Assembly (NCBI GenBank): GCA_025331565.1
Contig: JAFREQ010000043.1
Span: 4,907,001 to 4,971,000 of the forward strand
Length of the DNA stretch: 64,000 nucleotides
Direction: 5' to 3'
Origin: Holacanthus passer
Taxonomy: Eukaryota > Chordata > Actinopteri > Pomacanthidae
A model generated the notes under the pieces. The model saw nothing but the letters and a program-made list of their open reading frames with translations, had not been told where the DNA came from and searched no databases. Position numbers and translations under genes: made by a program. Position 1 is the first letter of the stretch. The number at the start of each line of letters is the position of its first letter. Of the stretch, positions 53,830 through 56,820 are shown piece after piece.

Positions 53830-56820
53830 CATTAAGCATGTGTGCCAAGGCTGTACAAGGTTTGTACGGGTGTGGGTGGCTGCCTGTTTGAAAGGGGGCT
53901 GTTCAGGGGTAGGACCGAATGACTCAGAGGTACAACACACTAATGGAAGGCACAAAAGCCTACCCACACACCCACACATACACACACGTATGCACGAGCA
54001 TGCATAAATGATTCGGCAGCCCCTACATGATGGTAATTAAAACGTACGAGGTAAGAGCTTACGAAGCTGAACTCCTGCCTTAATCTGCCTCCTGCTTCCT
54101 GCTTCCAGCTGTTGCAGCCATCGCACACACTCTTTATAACCAAACATTTATTGTTACAATATATAACATTAACATGACAATAACAGGCTCATAATCAGTT
54201 CTCACCCCTTCACAAGCGCTGAAATGAAAAGCCCAAGGGATGATGTGAATCAGAGGCCATGTTTGATATCTGCAGGATGCTGGAGGGGCTGCTGTTTTCT
54301 CTACTCATTGTCTCATCAGGCCGGCTCCACGAATTGTCACTTAACAAAATATATTGCTAATCCTAAACTTACACTGTCCTGACAGAAGAAATGAGAGGTT
54401 AAGGCTCAGTTTAAGCTATGTTAATGACAATAAGCTTTTCATCACACAAGTCAAAGCTTCAGCACACAATTTAGTTATGTTGTTATATATTACTACGTGC
54501 TTAATTTATCTTCTCTTTTAAATGAAGCTTGGGGAGAATCCACACGTGATTAATCTATCCTGGAGATTTATTGGAAAAGGCTTTCTCTCCAATGTCAGAT
54601 CATCCGTTGTCTTCTAGGGAAGGTGCAGCAGTGACTCGCGCAGCTCTGACGAGGCTGGAGGGAGCCATGCAGGAGGCCTCCACACTCACACAGTGGTACA
54701 GAGCCAGCCGTGCCGGGCCCTCAGCGCCGGCATTGAGATAGAGACTGCATTGCAGGAGATGGAGATCCACACACACCAACCACGTATGTGCTCACCCCAC
54801 TGTAGCCCTGGTGAGTAAAGCCAGATAGAATATATTTGCCATACTTAAACTCTGATGTCATTTCATTTGCAGCATAAATTAGAGACCAAATAAAGCGGTC
54901 GGTAACGTAGCACATATCATCTGAAAGACACAATACGGACAAAAGATTTTGTTAAAATGTGAATATCAAAGATGACATACTTCAACTTTATTCACAAAAA
55001 GAGGATTTACAGGAGTGAAAACTGTGTGTAGGTCCCAGAAATGTACCTCTCAACAATGACGAAGAGAGCACACAAGGGCCACTTGAACCTCTACAACAAA
55101 TTGCTGAAAATGATTTGCGTCACATCTGTGTAGGTGTGCTGTGTCTGTATTACTGTACTATTTATATGCTATTTGCTTCCAATTTACATCCAAATCATAA
55201 ATCATATACACATATATAGCATATATCTGTCAGCTTCACTGACACAGTTGCTGCTTCTACACACAGTCCTGCACAGCCTCAATGAGCTTTAGAAGGAAGC
55301 ATTATGGAGCATCTGTGTAGACTGGAACAGGGATTCACTCTTCCTACAAATCTTGCACTTGACTTGTTATGTTAATATCTACTAAATTGCTATTGCTTCA
55401 GATAAATATAGAAAATATGTATATAAATATACCCCTCCACCAAAGTAAGATTTAGACATTATTCAGATAAAAGGGATATTCAGTAGTGAAGTGGAAACAT
55501 AAATTGACTCCATGTTCGACAGCATGATGGCAAAGAGTGTATTTCCTTCCTCAAGGTGGTGTTTCCAGCAGCAGCAACAAGGGAAGAAACAAAGAAGGAG
55601 AAGGCGGAGCCAGTGGCATTTCTCCTCTCCTACATCTGCCTGCAGAGTTCTTCCACCCTGCAGGAACCGCCATCCCAGCACCTCCCCGCAGTCGGAGCCT
55701 ACGGTTGACGAGGGGCCTGAGACTGACCTCCCCAGCCTCCTGGGCTTCACTGCGCTCCCCAGGGGCCCATAGCAAGATGCTCTGCACGCAGGTATGTAGG
55801 GGGAGAGGAAGGGAGGGGTAAAACACAGTCGTATAGGTTAGACGATACCAAGAGTGGTGTGAGACAAAGAAAAAAGAAGATAATTTTTTGCGCTTATCTG
55901 GAGGAGAAATGGCATAAGGGTTGGTCACTGATTCCAGATGATGATATATGAGATTATTATTAGGAAAACAGGCCTGTAATCGGCAATTAAAATGCAATTA
56001 AATGGTCTGTCTGATCAAAACAAAAACATTGGATTCATATGCTCCACTTTCTTTCTCCACTCCCCTTTGCCCTTCCTTCCGTCTTCAGTACCCATCCCAC
56101 AGTGACTCATCCCTTGCTACAGGCAGCTCTGAGGGCAGCCTGCAGACCACTCTGGAGGAAGGACTGAGCTTCAGCGTCTCTCCGCCACAGAACTTGGAGT
56201 TGCCTTTGCCGACAGCTCAGTTGCCACTTGTGTGCCCACTCCAGCTGCCTGAAGACAGAACCACCATTTCCTCCCCAGTCCAGACCCTGAGACCAAGGCC
56301 AAGCCCCTCGTCAGCCCTCACCCTCCAGGCCACCAGGGGCCACCAGAGGAGCCAGAGCAGCGGCCGTGGTAGCACCAGCCCGGGCTACACACGTGACGAC
56401 TCAATTGACCCTTCAGACGAGGACCTGGGCATTGGCATTGGTTCATCAATTGGTGGTTGTGGTTCCAGCCAAGCGGGCAACAGTGAACACTTGTCAGAGA
56501 CACTGAGCAGCTTGTCGCTGACATCACTGCTGTCGCCCAGCTCTCTGGTGTACCCCGGAGGAGCCGTGAAGAAGTGCAACAGCACAGGCAGCCTGGAACA
56601 AGGGGGGATGCTGCTGTCGTCCCGGGGCAGGGAGGGCCGCAGGGAGATTCTGGGCCTGGAACTTATGGACCCCCAAGGCTTCTTGGCCAACCCCTGGACA
56701 GGGGTGTTAGTTGATACAAGAAGAGGAGAAGGCAGAGGGGAAATAGGAGACGGGGAGCAAGGTTTAAAAGGGAAGAGCTCAAGCCAGACGACGGTAGGGC
56801 CTTGTAGGAAAAACAGATGA
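3250..56820 (+). CDS. cacna1i: Cav3.3-like T-type calcium channel alpha-1I subunit, 32 coding exons, 5' partial
   Basis: This gene encodes the pore-forming subunit of a low-voltage-activated calcium channel in the plasma membrane. The family drives low-threshold spikes and rhythmic firing in neurons. Joining the 32 exons listed separately gives one open frame of 2178 residues from the last part of repeat I to a TGA at 56818. It contains IS5-IS6, complete repeats II, III and IV, and a long cytoplasmic tail. The filter motifs LEGW, QEDW, KDGW and GDNW give the E-E-D-D ring typical of Cav3 channels; high-voltage channels have E-E-E-E. Cav3.3 is chosen over Cav3.1 and Cav3.2 because of YYQPEEDDE in the repeat I turret, WLDSVSL in the tail, PAEFFHPA, and the near-terminal [13 protein letters not shown]. 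The N-terminus and IS1-IS4 are upstream of the window. The frame is intact throughout. The class is near certain; the paralogue call is strong but rests on remembered family sequence. Confidence 0.95.
3410..8376 (+). other. Intron 1 (about 5 kb)
   Basis: There is no supported exon. It contains purine-rich (5690-5900) and pyrimidine-rich patches, short GT runs near 3460-3480, and a short telomere-like CTAACCCTAACCC at about 7075-7087. The long frames at 4526-5339 are low-complexity pyrimidine-rich sequence without channel similarity. Confidence 0.7.
8377..8725 (+). CDS. cacna1i: Exon 2: repeat I extracellular turret and P-loop helix
   Basis: The acceptor is TACCCCAG before 8377 and the donor is GTATGT at 8726. 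A second AG at 8382-8383 would put the frame into a stop, so the first is used. The exon encodes the long Cys-rich turret: [31 protein letters not shown], a potential N-glycosylation site [15 protein letters not shown], then [17 protein letters not shown] leading into the filter. The middle of the turret (around [20 protein letters not shown]) looks longer than in mammalian Cav3.3. The exon ends on a codon boundary. Confidence 0.95.
9000..9092 (+). CDS. cacna1i: Exon 3: repeat I selectivity filter and start of IS6
   Basis: The acceptor is CTCCTAG and the donor GTAAGT at 9093. It has 31 codons. [20 protein letters not shown] carries the repeat I filter Glu (window residue 174, GAG at 9012-9014). 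[11 protein letters not shown] begins the IS6 pore-lining helix. The exon is in phase 0 at both ends. Confidence 0.97.
9181..9210. repeat. (AAAT)n microsatellite
   Basis: Seven or so tandem AAAT units, seen directly in intron 3. Confidence 0.85.
10379..10414. repeat. (GT)18 microsatellite
   Basis: An uninterrupted GT tract in intron 3. Confidence 0.95.
10526..10560. repeat. Hairpin-forming inverted repeat
   Basis: Arms AGTATCAAACAGA (10526-10538) and TCTGTTTGATACT (10548-10560) are perfect 13-bp complements around a 9-nt spacer. Confidence 0.85.
10720..11044 (+). mobile_element. Dispersed teleost-type repeat, decayed non-autonomous element, copy A
   Basis: The segment includes ACCTGTTTACCTGTGGAATG near 10777 and ends in ACTTTATTGGAATCGGGGTT followed by GTA at about 11042-11044. 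I recall this as the 3' part of a very common non-autonomous fish repeat. A second copy with the same terminal motif and orientation ends at 38143. The left border is approximate and I did not find a matching terminal inverted repeat. Family assignment is left open. Confidence 0.55.
11285..11504 (+). repeat. Dispersed repeat leading into a long GT tract
   Basis: The sequence contains GGGGAGAACAGGTG, TGTCCCCAATTGGAAAACAG, GATAAGTCTCCAGGAAATGA and ATGTAACGTCCCCAAAAATG, directly followed by the (GT)n at 11505. I recall the same arrangement as a widespread fish intronic repeat, but I did not verify it. Confidence 0.45.
11505..11581. repeat. (GT)38 microsatellite
   Basis: About 77 bp of uninterrupted GT, the longest pure dinucleotide tract in the window. 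Confidence 0.97.
11777..11807. repeat. (CA)15 microsatellite
   Basis: A pure CA tract preceded by a pyrimidine-rich stretch. Confidence 0.95.
12995..13319 (+). CDS. cacna1i: Exon 4: end of IS6, gating-brake region, proximal I-II linker
   Basis: The acceptor is CCACCCAG and the donor is GTGAGT at 13320. [20 protein letters not shown] completes IS6. The charged stretch [13 protein letters not shown] and [20 protein letters not shown] match the helix-loop-helix just after IS6 that acts as a closed-state gating brake in Cav3 channels (family knowledge). A basic, Gly-rich segment RGNRRGGGN follows. The exon starts in phase 0 and ends with one base, T, of a split codon. Confidence 0.95.
13320..13596 (+). 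other. Intron 4 (277 bp)
   Basis: A short intron. An open frame runs through its 3' part into exon 5, but its sequence is not channel-like and a normal acceptor (CCATCTAG) lies at the exon border. I saw no candidate cassette exon here. Confidence 0.7.
13597..13985 (+). CDS. cacna1i: Exon 5: distal I-II linker and IIS1
   Basis: The acceptor is TCCATCTAG and the donor is GTAAAG at 13986. The linker portion has a Cys pair, DCPICALS, then a highly charged stretch ([20 protein letters not shown] and EKKRKR). [20 protein letters not shown] begins IIS1, which ends SMGIEHHNQ. The acidic run parallels the Glu-rich run in mammalian Cav3.3. Confidence 0.94.
13986..17591 (+). other. Intron 5 (3.6 kb)
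   Basis: There is no exon. Pyrimidine-rich sequence with an interrupted (CT)n lies at 15197-15240, purine-rich sequence around 15310-15370 and 16610-16700, and CA/GT-rich DNA at 16837-16985. Open frames in the pyrimidine-rich region (14752-15410) are low complexity. Confidence 0.7.
15197..15240. repeat. Interrupted (CT)n microsatellite
   Basis: A CT tract broken by TTT and CCC interruptions, seen directly. Confidence 0.9.
17592..17743 (+). CDS. cacna1i: Exon 6: IIS2 to start of IIS3
   Basis: The acceptor is CTCCACCAAG and the donor is GTCTGC at 17744, a weaker donor than most in this gene. [20 protein letters not shown] and [19 protein letters not shown] form IIS2 and the S2-S3 loop, and [11 protein letters not shown] begins IIS3. 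It ends with AG of a Ser codon completed by exon 7. The sequence matches the Cav3.3 IIS2-S3 region closely. Confidence 0.95.
17744..18413 (+). other. Intron 6 (670 bp)
   Basis: No feature beyond a pyrimidine-rich stretch at about 18220-18380. The last 30 bases before the acceptor are poor in pyrimidine runs. Confidence 0.65.
18414..18599 (+). CDS. cacna1i: Exon 7: end of IIS3, IIS4 voltage sensor, start of IIS5
   Basis: The acceptor is GCGACTCAG before 18414 and the donor is GTAATG at 18600. The T at 18414 completes Ser, then [20 protein letters not shown] gives the end of IIS3 and the start of the S4 helix, and [16 protein letters not shown] finishes the S4 basic pattern. [20 protein letters not shown] begins IIS5. 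Cys at window residue 491 (TGT, 18418-18420) sits where I recall Trp in mammalian Cav3 channels (VWEIVGQ or IWEIVGQ). Phase matches both neighbours. Confidence 0.96.
18739..18797. repeat. Perfect 27-bp-arm palindrome with nested palindromes
   Basis: Arms at 18739-18765 and 18771-18797 are exact reverse complements around the 5-nt spacer GTCCT. Each arm also contains the perfect 16-bp palindrome GTATGTGTACACATAC. It lies about 140 bp downstream of the exon 7 donor. Confidence 0.95.
19675..19702. repeat. (AC)14 microsatellite
   Basis: A pure AC tract in intron 7. Confidence 0.93.
20300..20395. mobile_element. Possible hAT-type transposon end fragment
   Basis: The motifs GTGTACTGGCCATCTAGCAA and AGTGGGCCGCCACATCGGTG resemble a terminal sequence I recall as common in fish hAT-like repeats. 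The borders and family are uncertain. Confidence 0.35.
20633..20750 (+). CDS. cacna1i: Exon 8: end of IIS5 and repeat II turret
   Basis: The acceptor is TGTGTTGCAG and the donor is GTACGA at 20751. The first T completes a Ser codon. [20 protein letters not shown] and [19 protein letters not shown] give the end of IIS5, the turret and the P-loop helix. It ends in phase 0. Confidence 0.97.
20860..21360. repeat. Diverged direct duplication, period 278 bp
   Basis: Copy 1 (about 20873-21093) and copy 2 (about 21151-21360) share AGCAAAGTGTGA (20883 and 21161), ATTAACAAAGT, GGTCCCATTTCAAAAA and AATGTAAGCT followed by ATACC, in the same order. The copies carry substitutions and small indels. They abut the hAT-like fragment and may be a repeated subterminal part of that element (inference). 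Confidence 0.85.
21354..21792 (-). pseudogene. Decayed hAT-type transposase C-terminal fragment
   Basis: On the minus strand one frame reads [20 protein letters not shown] down to [10 protein letters not shown]. After a frame change near 21560 a second frame reads [20 protein letters not shown], then [14 protein letters not shown], and stops at about 21354. The pattern A-E-x-x-F-S-x-x-N-x-I-K-T-x-x-R followed by R-L-x-x-L is typical of the hAT dimerisation region (family knowledge). No full transposase is present and the frame is broken, so it is dead. Its subfamily was not determined. Confidence 0.6.
22008..22163 (+). CDS. cacna1i: Exon 9: repeat II filter and IIS6
   Basis: The acceptor is TTTTCTGTAG and the donor is GTAAGA at 22164. 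It has 52 codons, phase 0 at both ends. [20 protein letters not shown] carries the repeat II filter Glu (window residue 595, GAG at 22020-22022). [20 protein letters not shown] and [12 protein letters not shown] form IIS6. Cys at residue 611 (TGT, 22068-22070) is at a position I recall as Trp in mammalian Cav3 channels (STSPWA or STSSWA). Confidence 0.97.
22164..22776 (+). other. Intron 9 (613 bp)
   Basis: Nothing supported apart from a long pyrimidine-rich tract at about 22618-22770 leading to the exon 10 acceptor. Confidence 0.65.
22777..22867 (+). CDS. cacna1i: Exon 10: II-III linker, first part
   Basis: The acceptor is CCGATACAG and the donor is GTATTA at 22868. [20 protein letters not shown] matches the start of the II-III linker of Cav3.2 and Cav3.3. 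The exon is rich in Asp, Ser and Glu. It ends with one base, G, of an Asp codon completed by exon 11. Confidence 0.94.
22868..23925 (+). other. Intron 10 (1.06 kb)
   Basis: Apart from the MITE-like element at 22887-23108 there is nothing supported. A pyrimidine-rich region at 23850-23920 precedes exon 11. Confidence 0.65.
22887..23108. mobile_element. Short non-autonomous DNA transposon (MITE-like)
   Basis: The left end CAGAGCTGCCCAAAGTTGG and right end AAGTTTGGGCACCCCTGCTC are imperfect inverted complements around about 180 bp of AT-rich sequence without coding potential. The terminal GCCCAAA/TTTGGGC motif resembles hAT-type MITEs common in fish (recollection). It begins only about 20 bp after the exon 10 donor. 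Confidence 0.55.
23926..24080 (+). CDS. cacna1i: Exon 11: II-III linker
   Basis: The acceptor is TTTCCTACAG and the donor is GTAAGT at 24081. The split Asp leads into [27 protein letters not shown] is a marker shared by Cav3.2 and Cav3.3. [14 protein letters not shown] follows, matching the Cav3.3 GSRKSS...SLGR segment. It ends in phase 0. Confidence 0.94.
24081..24554 (+). other. Intron 11 (474 bp)
   Basis: Contains T-rich and A-rich runs and the retroposon-like tail at 24205-24266; AT-rich otherwise. Confidence 0.65.
24205..24266 (+). repeat. Retroposon-tail-like fragment
   Basis: TTTCCCCACTGTGGGACGAA followed by TAAAGGTTTATCTT resembles the 3' tail of fish LINE/SINE repeats (recollection). 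Only the tail is recognisable. Confidence 0.4.
24555..25337 (+). CDS. cacna1i: Exon 12: large II-III linker exon (261 codons)
   Basis: The acceptor is the AG at 24553-24554 (GCCAGACAG). The preceding AG at 24549-24550 would shift the frame. The donor is GTAAGT at 25338. SYHNWGRP and RRSSWNSL match SYYGPWGR and RRSSWNSL of mammalian Cav3.3, and HQDCNGK matches HEDCNGR. Between them are low-complexity blocks rich in Ser, Pro, Gly and His ([44 protein letters not shown]). It ends [10 protein letters not shown] in phase 0. The exon is GC-rich compared with its flanks. This linker is cytoplasmic and poorly conserved in the family. Confidence 0.93.
25338..25928 (+). other. Intron 12 (591 bp)
   Basis: Nothing supported; unremarkable sequence. 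Confidence 0.65.
25929..26029 (+). CDS. cacna1i: Exon 13: end of II-III linker
   Basis: The acceptor is CTGCTGCAG and the donor is GTGAGT at 26030. [20 protein letters not shown] followed by [13 protein letters not shown] matches the conserved pre-IIIS1 segment of Cav3.3. It ends with AA of a Lys codon completed by exon 14. Confidence 0.96.
26030..27016 (+). other. Intron 13 (987 bp)
   Basis: No exon. It holds a (CT)n microsatellite at 26677-26699; otherwise nothing. Confidence 0.7.
26677..26699. repeat. (CT)11 microsatellite
   Basis: A pure CT tract in intron 13. Confidence 0.9.
27017..27140 (+). CDS. cacna1i: Exon 14: IIIS1
   Basis: The acceptor is CTCCTCCAG and the donor is GTAAAT at 27141. 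[20 protein letters not shown] and [16 protein letters not shown] form the IIIS1 helix and its flanks. It ends LQGSL in phase 0, where mammalian Cav3.3 has EAGST. Confidence 0.96.
27363..27431 (+). CDS. cacna1i: Exon 15: IIIS2
   Basis: The acceptor is TCTGTCCAG and the donor is GTAACA at 27432. It has 23 codons. [20 protein letters not shown] then TLK forms IIIS2. It was confirmed by phase and by exact fit to the next exon. Confidence 0.96.
27432..29077 (+). other. Intron 15 (1.65 kb)
   Basis: There is no exon. A (GT)n of about 24 bp lies at 28816-28840, and pyrimidine-rich DNA at 27740-27860. Confidence 0.65.
29078..29256 (+). CDS. cacna1i: Exon 16: IIIS3 and IIIS4 voltage sensor
   Basis: The acceptor is CATCTTCAG and the donor is GTATGG at 29257. 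[20 protein letters not shown] precedes IIIS3 ([17 protein letters not shown]). IIIS4, [18 protein letters not shown], has the expected Arg every third residue. The last two bases, AG, begin an Arg codon. Confidence 0.97.
29531..29657 (+). CDS. cacna1i: Exon 17: IIIS4-S5 linker and IIIS5
   Basis: The acceptor is CCGTCTTCAG and the donor is GTAAGA at 29658. [20 protein letters not shown] is the S4-S5 linker, and [20 protein letters not shown] is IIIS5. SRAPG fits Cav3.3; Cav3.1 has SRAQG (recollection). Confidence 0.97.
29658..30055 (+). other. Intron 17 (398 bp)
   Basis: Nothing supported. Confidence 0.65.
30056..30181 (+). CDS. cacna1i: Exon 18: repeat III turret
   Basis: The acceptor is TACTGACAG and the donor is GTTAGT at 30182. 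[20 protein letters not shown] then [19 protein letters not shown] gives the extracellular turret with two potential N-glycosylation sequons (NIT and NKS), both conserved in the family. It ends LGQ in phase 0. Confidence 0.97.
30216..30265. repeat. (ATCT)n and (AAAT)n microsatellite pair
   Basis: The short intron between exons 18 and 19 (112 bp) is largely these two tetranucleotide tracts, seen directly. Confidence 0.85.
30294..30383 (+). CDS. cacna1i: Exon 19: repeat III selectivity filter
   Basis: The acceptor is GTCATCTAG and the donor is GTACCC at 30384. It has 30 codons. [20 protein letters not shown] carries the repeat III filter Asp (window residue 1239, GAT at 30327-30329), the hallmark that separates Cav3 from the Glu-bearing Cav1 and Cav2. 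[10 protein letters not shown] follows. Confidence 0.97.
30528..30720 (+). CDS. cacna1i: Exon 20: IIIS6 and III-IV linker
   Basis: The acceptor is TCAACCACAG and the donor is GTAAGA at 30721. [20 protein letters not shown] and [20 protein letters not shown] form IIIS6 and the start of the linker. A strongly basic helix follows: [16 protein letters not shown]. It ends with one base, A, of a Lys codon. Confidence 0.97.
30721..31434 (+). other. Intron 20 (714 bp)
   Basis: Nothing supported; purine-rich at its start. Confidence 0.65.
31435..31586 (+). CDS. cacna1i: Exon 21: end of III-IV linker and IVS1
   Basis: The acceptor is TACCAACAG and the donor is GTAAGA at 31587. [20 protein letters not shown] matches the Cav3.3 linker end [31 protein letters not shown] is IVS1, ending [11 protein letters not shown] in phase 0. 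Confidence 0.97.
31587..32740 (+). other. Intron 21 (1.15 kb)
   Basis: There is no exon. GT-rich DNA lies at 32515-32550 and a (CA)n block at 32675-32718, just before the exon 22 acceptor. Confidence 0.7.
32675..32718. repeat. (CA)n microsatellite upstream of exon 22
   Basis: A CA tract with one TC interruption. It ends 22 bp before the exon 22 acceptor and overlaps the usual branch-point region. Confidence 0.93.
32741..32850 (+). CDS. cacna1i: Exon 22: IVS2
   Basis: The acceptor is TCTTTCCAG and the donor is GTACAG at 32851. [20 protein letters not shown] then [16 protein letters not shown] forms IVS2 and the S2-S3 loop. The last bases, AG, begin an Arg codon. Confidence 0.96.
32851..35238 (+). 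other. Intron 22 (2.4 kb)
   Basis: There is no exon. A (GT)18 lies at 34426-34462, and GT-rich sequence at 35157-35235 runs up to the exon 23 acceptor. Confidence 0.7.
34426..34462. repeat. (GT)18 microsatellite
   Basis: A pure GT tract in intron 22. Confidence 0.95.
35239..35372 (+). CDS. cacna1i: Exon 23: IVS3 and start of IVS4
   Basis: The acceptor is TTGTGCTAG, preceded by a GT repeat, not a pyrimidine tract. The donor is GTACAT at 35373. [20 protein letters not shown] and [20 protein letters not shown] give IVS3, the S3-S4 loop and the start of IVS4, ending RIAR. The last base, G, begins the Val codon completed by exon 24. Confidence 0.97.
35373..35728 (+). other. Intron 23 (356 bp)
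   Basis: Nothing but a short GT-rich patch near 35575-35590 and CA-rich sequence directly before exon 24. Confidence 0.65.
35729..35799 (+). CDS. cacna1i: Exon 24: end of IVS4 and S4-S5 linker (71 bp)
   Basis: The acceptor is CTCACACAG and the donor is GTACAC at 35800. [20 protein letters not shown] then ALPQ follows the split Val. [13 protein letters not shown] matches Cav3.3; Cav3.1 has [13 protein letters not shown] (recollection). Both splice sites lie in CA-repeat DNA: the donor GT runs straight into the (AC)n tract. The exon is too short to be recognised alone but fits phase and family exactly. Confidence 0.97.
35800..35835. repeat. (AC)n microsatellite that contains the exon 24 donor
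   Basis: After the donor GT, the intron continues as a pure AC tract to 35835. Confidence 0.95.
36000..36038. repeat. (CA)n microsatellite
   Basis: A CA tract with one CGTG interruption. Confidence 0.9.
36520..36845. mobile_element. Element with long terminal inverted repeats
   Basis: The left arm (about 36520-36625) starts AGTTTGACATTTTTGGAATT. The reverse complement of the right arm (about 36750-36845) starts AGTTTAACATTTTGGGTAAT and stays alignable for about 100 bp, with gaps, to GGAGCCAGCA in both. The centre (CAGCAAGACTGGACAGAGGA and TTCTGTCCAGAGGTAACAAA) resembles a repeat I recall as very abundant in fish. No coding capacity is seen. Confidence 0.65.
37760..38143 (+). mobile_element. 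Dispersed teleost-type repeat, copy B
   Basis: It ends in AGTGTCCCAACTTTTTTGGA then ATTGGGTTGTA at 38143, and contains GATACGTTGTCTTTGCACTA and TTTTCAATTAAATA. The same terminal motif and orientation as copy A at 10720-11044. The left border is approximate. Confidence 0.55.
40111..40189 (+). CDS. cacna1i: Exon 25: IVS5
   Basis: The acceptor is CATATTGCAG and the donor is GTAAGT at 40190. [20 protein letters not shown] then ELFGEL forms IVS5. FFIYAALG matches Cav3.3; Cav3.1 has FFIFAALG (recollection). It ends with one base, G. Confidence 0.97.
40190..41583 (+). other. Intron 25 (1.4 kb)
   Basis: There is no supported exon. The frames at 40526-41065 and 41095-41403 lack splice context and channel similarity. 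Confidence 0.65.
41584..41705 (+). CDS. cacna1i: Exon 26: repeat IV turret and selectivity filter
   Basis: The acceptor is CACCCTCAG and the donor is GTACGA at 41706. The split Val is followed by [20 protein letters not shown] and [20 protein letters not shown]. The repeat IV filter Asp is window residue 1537 (GAC at 41682-41684). The exon ends in phase 0. Confidence 0.97.
41706..43270 (+). other. Intron 26 (1.57 kb)
   Basis: There is no exon. A (CA)n lies at 41959-41991 and purine-rich sequence at 42300-42560. Confidence 0.65.
41959..41991. repeat. (CA)16 microsatellite
   Basis: A pure CA tract. Confidence 0.95.
43271..43726 (+). CDS. cacna1i: Exon 27: IVS6 and proximal C-terminal tail
   Basis: The acceptor is TGACACCAG and the donor is GTGAGT at 43727. 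DTLRECPPD opens the exon, and [20 protein letters not shown] then [20 protein letters not shown] form IVS6 and the proximal tail. An acidic helix [15 protein letters not shown] follows. The rest is a Cys- and Gly-rich segment ([29 protein letters not shown]) before [10 protein letters not shown] Gly-rich block is also present in mammalian Cav3.3. It has 152 codons, phase 0 at both ends. Confidence 0.96.
45870..46186. repeat. Degenerate direct duplication, period 210 bp
   Basis: An exact 18-bp match, TGGTAATATGTTGCACAG, occurs at 45959-45976 and 46169-46186. The upstream 80 bases align weakly (GTGTATTTTAA versus CTGTATTTTAT, AAGTGAGAAATTCA versus CAGTGAAAAGTTCA). Confidence 0.6.
46476..46506. 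repeat. (GA)15 microsatellite
   Basis: A pure GA tract, followed soon after by T-rich sequence. Confidence 0.93.
47023..47060. repeat. Perfect 17-bp-arm hairpin
   Basis: The arms TCTGCCAGATTGGTTTT and AAAACCAATCTGGCAGA are exact complements around the 4-nt loop TGGG. A related TTTCCTTTTTCTGTCAGTAG precedes it as a direct near-repeat of the left side. Confidence 0.92.
47708..47857 (+). CDS. cacna1i: Exon 28: C-terminal tail
   Basis: The acceptor is GTGTTCCAG, preceded by GT-repeat-like DNA instead of a pyrimidine tract. The donor is GTACCA at 47858. [20 protein letters not shown] and [20 protein letters not shown] match a conserved block of the Cav3.3 tail (ENLWLDSVSLIIKDSLEGEL in mammals). 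A Cys pair follows, [10 protein letters not shown]. It has 50 codons, phase 0 at both ends. Confidence 0.96.
47897..47927. repeat. (CA)15 microsatellite
   Basis: A pure CA tract about 40 bp after the exon 28 donor. Confidence 0.93.
48690..48960. repeat. Dispersed repeat with CCTAA-rich core
   Basis: ACACACACATACTTGTACTT, CACATAATGCATTCCCTAAC and TAACCCAAAACCAAGTCTGA followed by CAAACAGCCCTTTGAAGTTG match a pattern I recall from many fish introns. Borders and class were not determined. Confidence 0.45.
52303..52440 (+). CDS. cacna1i: Exon 29: C-terminal tail, with tandem NAGNAG acceptor
   Basis: The acceptor TTTTTGCAGCAG offers two AGs three bases apart, giving starts at 52303 (adds Gln) or 52306. 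The donor is GTGGGT at 52441. The frame reads [20 protein letters not shown], then [20 protein letters not shown]. It corresponds to the Cav3.3 tail segment QLAETEAFSLNSDRSSS and GDDLSLED. It is in phase 0. The homology is weaker than in the channel core, but phase and order support it. Confidence 0.88.
52441..54617 (+). other. Intron 29 (2.2 kb)
   Basis: There is no exon. It contains an A-run (53729-53745) and a very long GT tract at 53755-53828. Confidence 0.7.
53755..53828. repeat. (GT)36 microsatellite
   Basis: About 74 bp of GT with one GG interruption near its start, just after a 17-base A-run (53729-53745). Confidence 0.96.
54618..54810 (+). CDS. cacna1i: Exon 30: C-terminal tail, two possible in-frame donors
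   Basis: The acceptor is TTGTCTTCTAG. The frame [20 protein letters not shown] is followed by [20 protein letters not shown]. The last part aligns loosely with PENFLCEMEEIPFNP of mammalian Cav3.3. Two donors fit: GTATGT at 54784 and GTGAGT at 54811, 27 bp apart and in the same phase. Using the second adds nine codons, including MCSPHCSPG. There is no Met-initiated long frame here, so the exon is easily missed. It is needed to keep the frame between exons 29 and 31. Exon identity is good; the exact 3' end is uncertain. Confidence 0.8.
54811..55555 (+). other. Intron 30 (745 bp)
   Basis: Nothing supported; AT-rich. Confidence 0.65.
55556..55791 (+). CDS. cacna1i: Exon 31: C-terminal tail
   Basis: The acceptor is CCTTCCTCAAG and the donor is GTATGT at 55792. 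The first two bases complete a split codon. [20 protein letters not shown] then [15 protein letters not shown] matches [15 protein letters not shown] of Cav3.3. [19 protein letters not shown] matches the [17 protein letters not shown] region. It is rich in Ser, Pro and Arg and ends in phase 0. Confidence 0.93.
56089..56820 (+). CDS. cacna1i: Exon 32: last coding exon and stop
   Basis: The acceptor is CCGTCTTCAG. It has 243 codons and a TGA at 56818-56820. [18 protein letters not shown] matches [36 protein letters not shown] then [10 protein letters not shown] matches HQRSHSSGGSTSPGCTHHDS and [26 protein letters not shown] matches [18 protein letters not shown]. The end, GPCRKNR, is basic, as in the mammalian ...KRKR end. 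The distal third, after about 56600, is Gly- and Arg-rich and diverged. The tail is predicted to be cytoplasmic and largely disordered. Confidence 0.95.
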   Translation, partial: YPSHSDSSLATGSSEGSLQTTLEEGLSFSVSPPQNLELPLPTAQLPLVCPLQLPEDRTTISSPVQTLRPRPSPSSALTLQATRGHQRSQSSGRGSTSPGYTRDDSIDPSDEDLGIGIGSSIGGCGSSQAGNSEHLSETLSSLSLTSLLSPSSLVYPGGAVKKCNSTGSLEQGGMLLSSRGREGRREILGLELMDPQGFLANPWTGVLVDTRRGEGRGEIGDGEQGLKGKSSSQTTVGPCRKNR

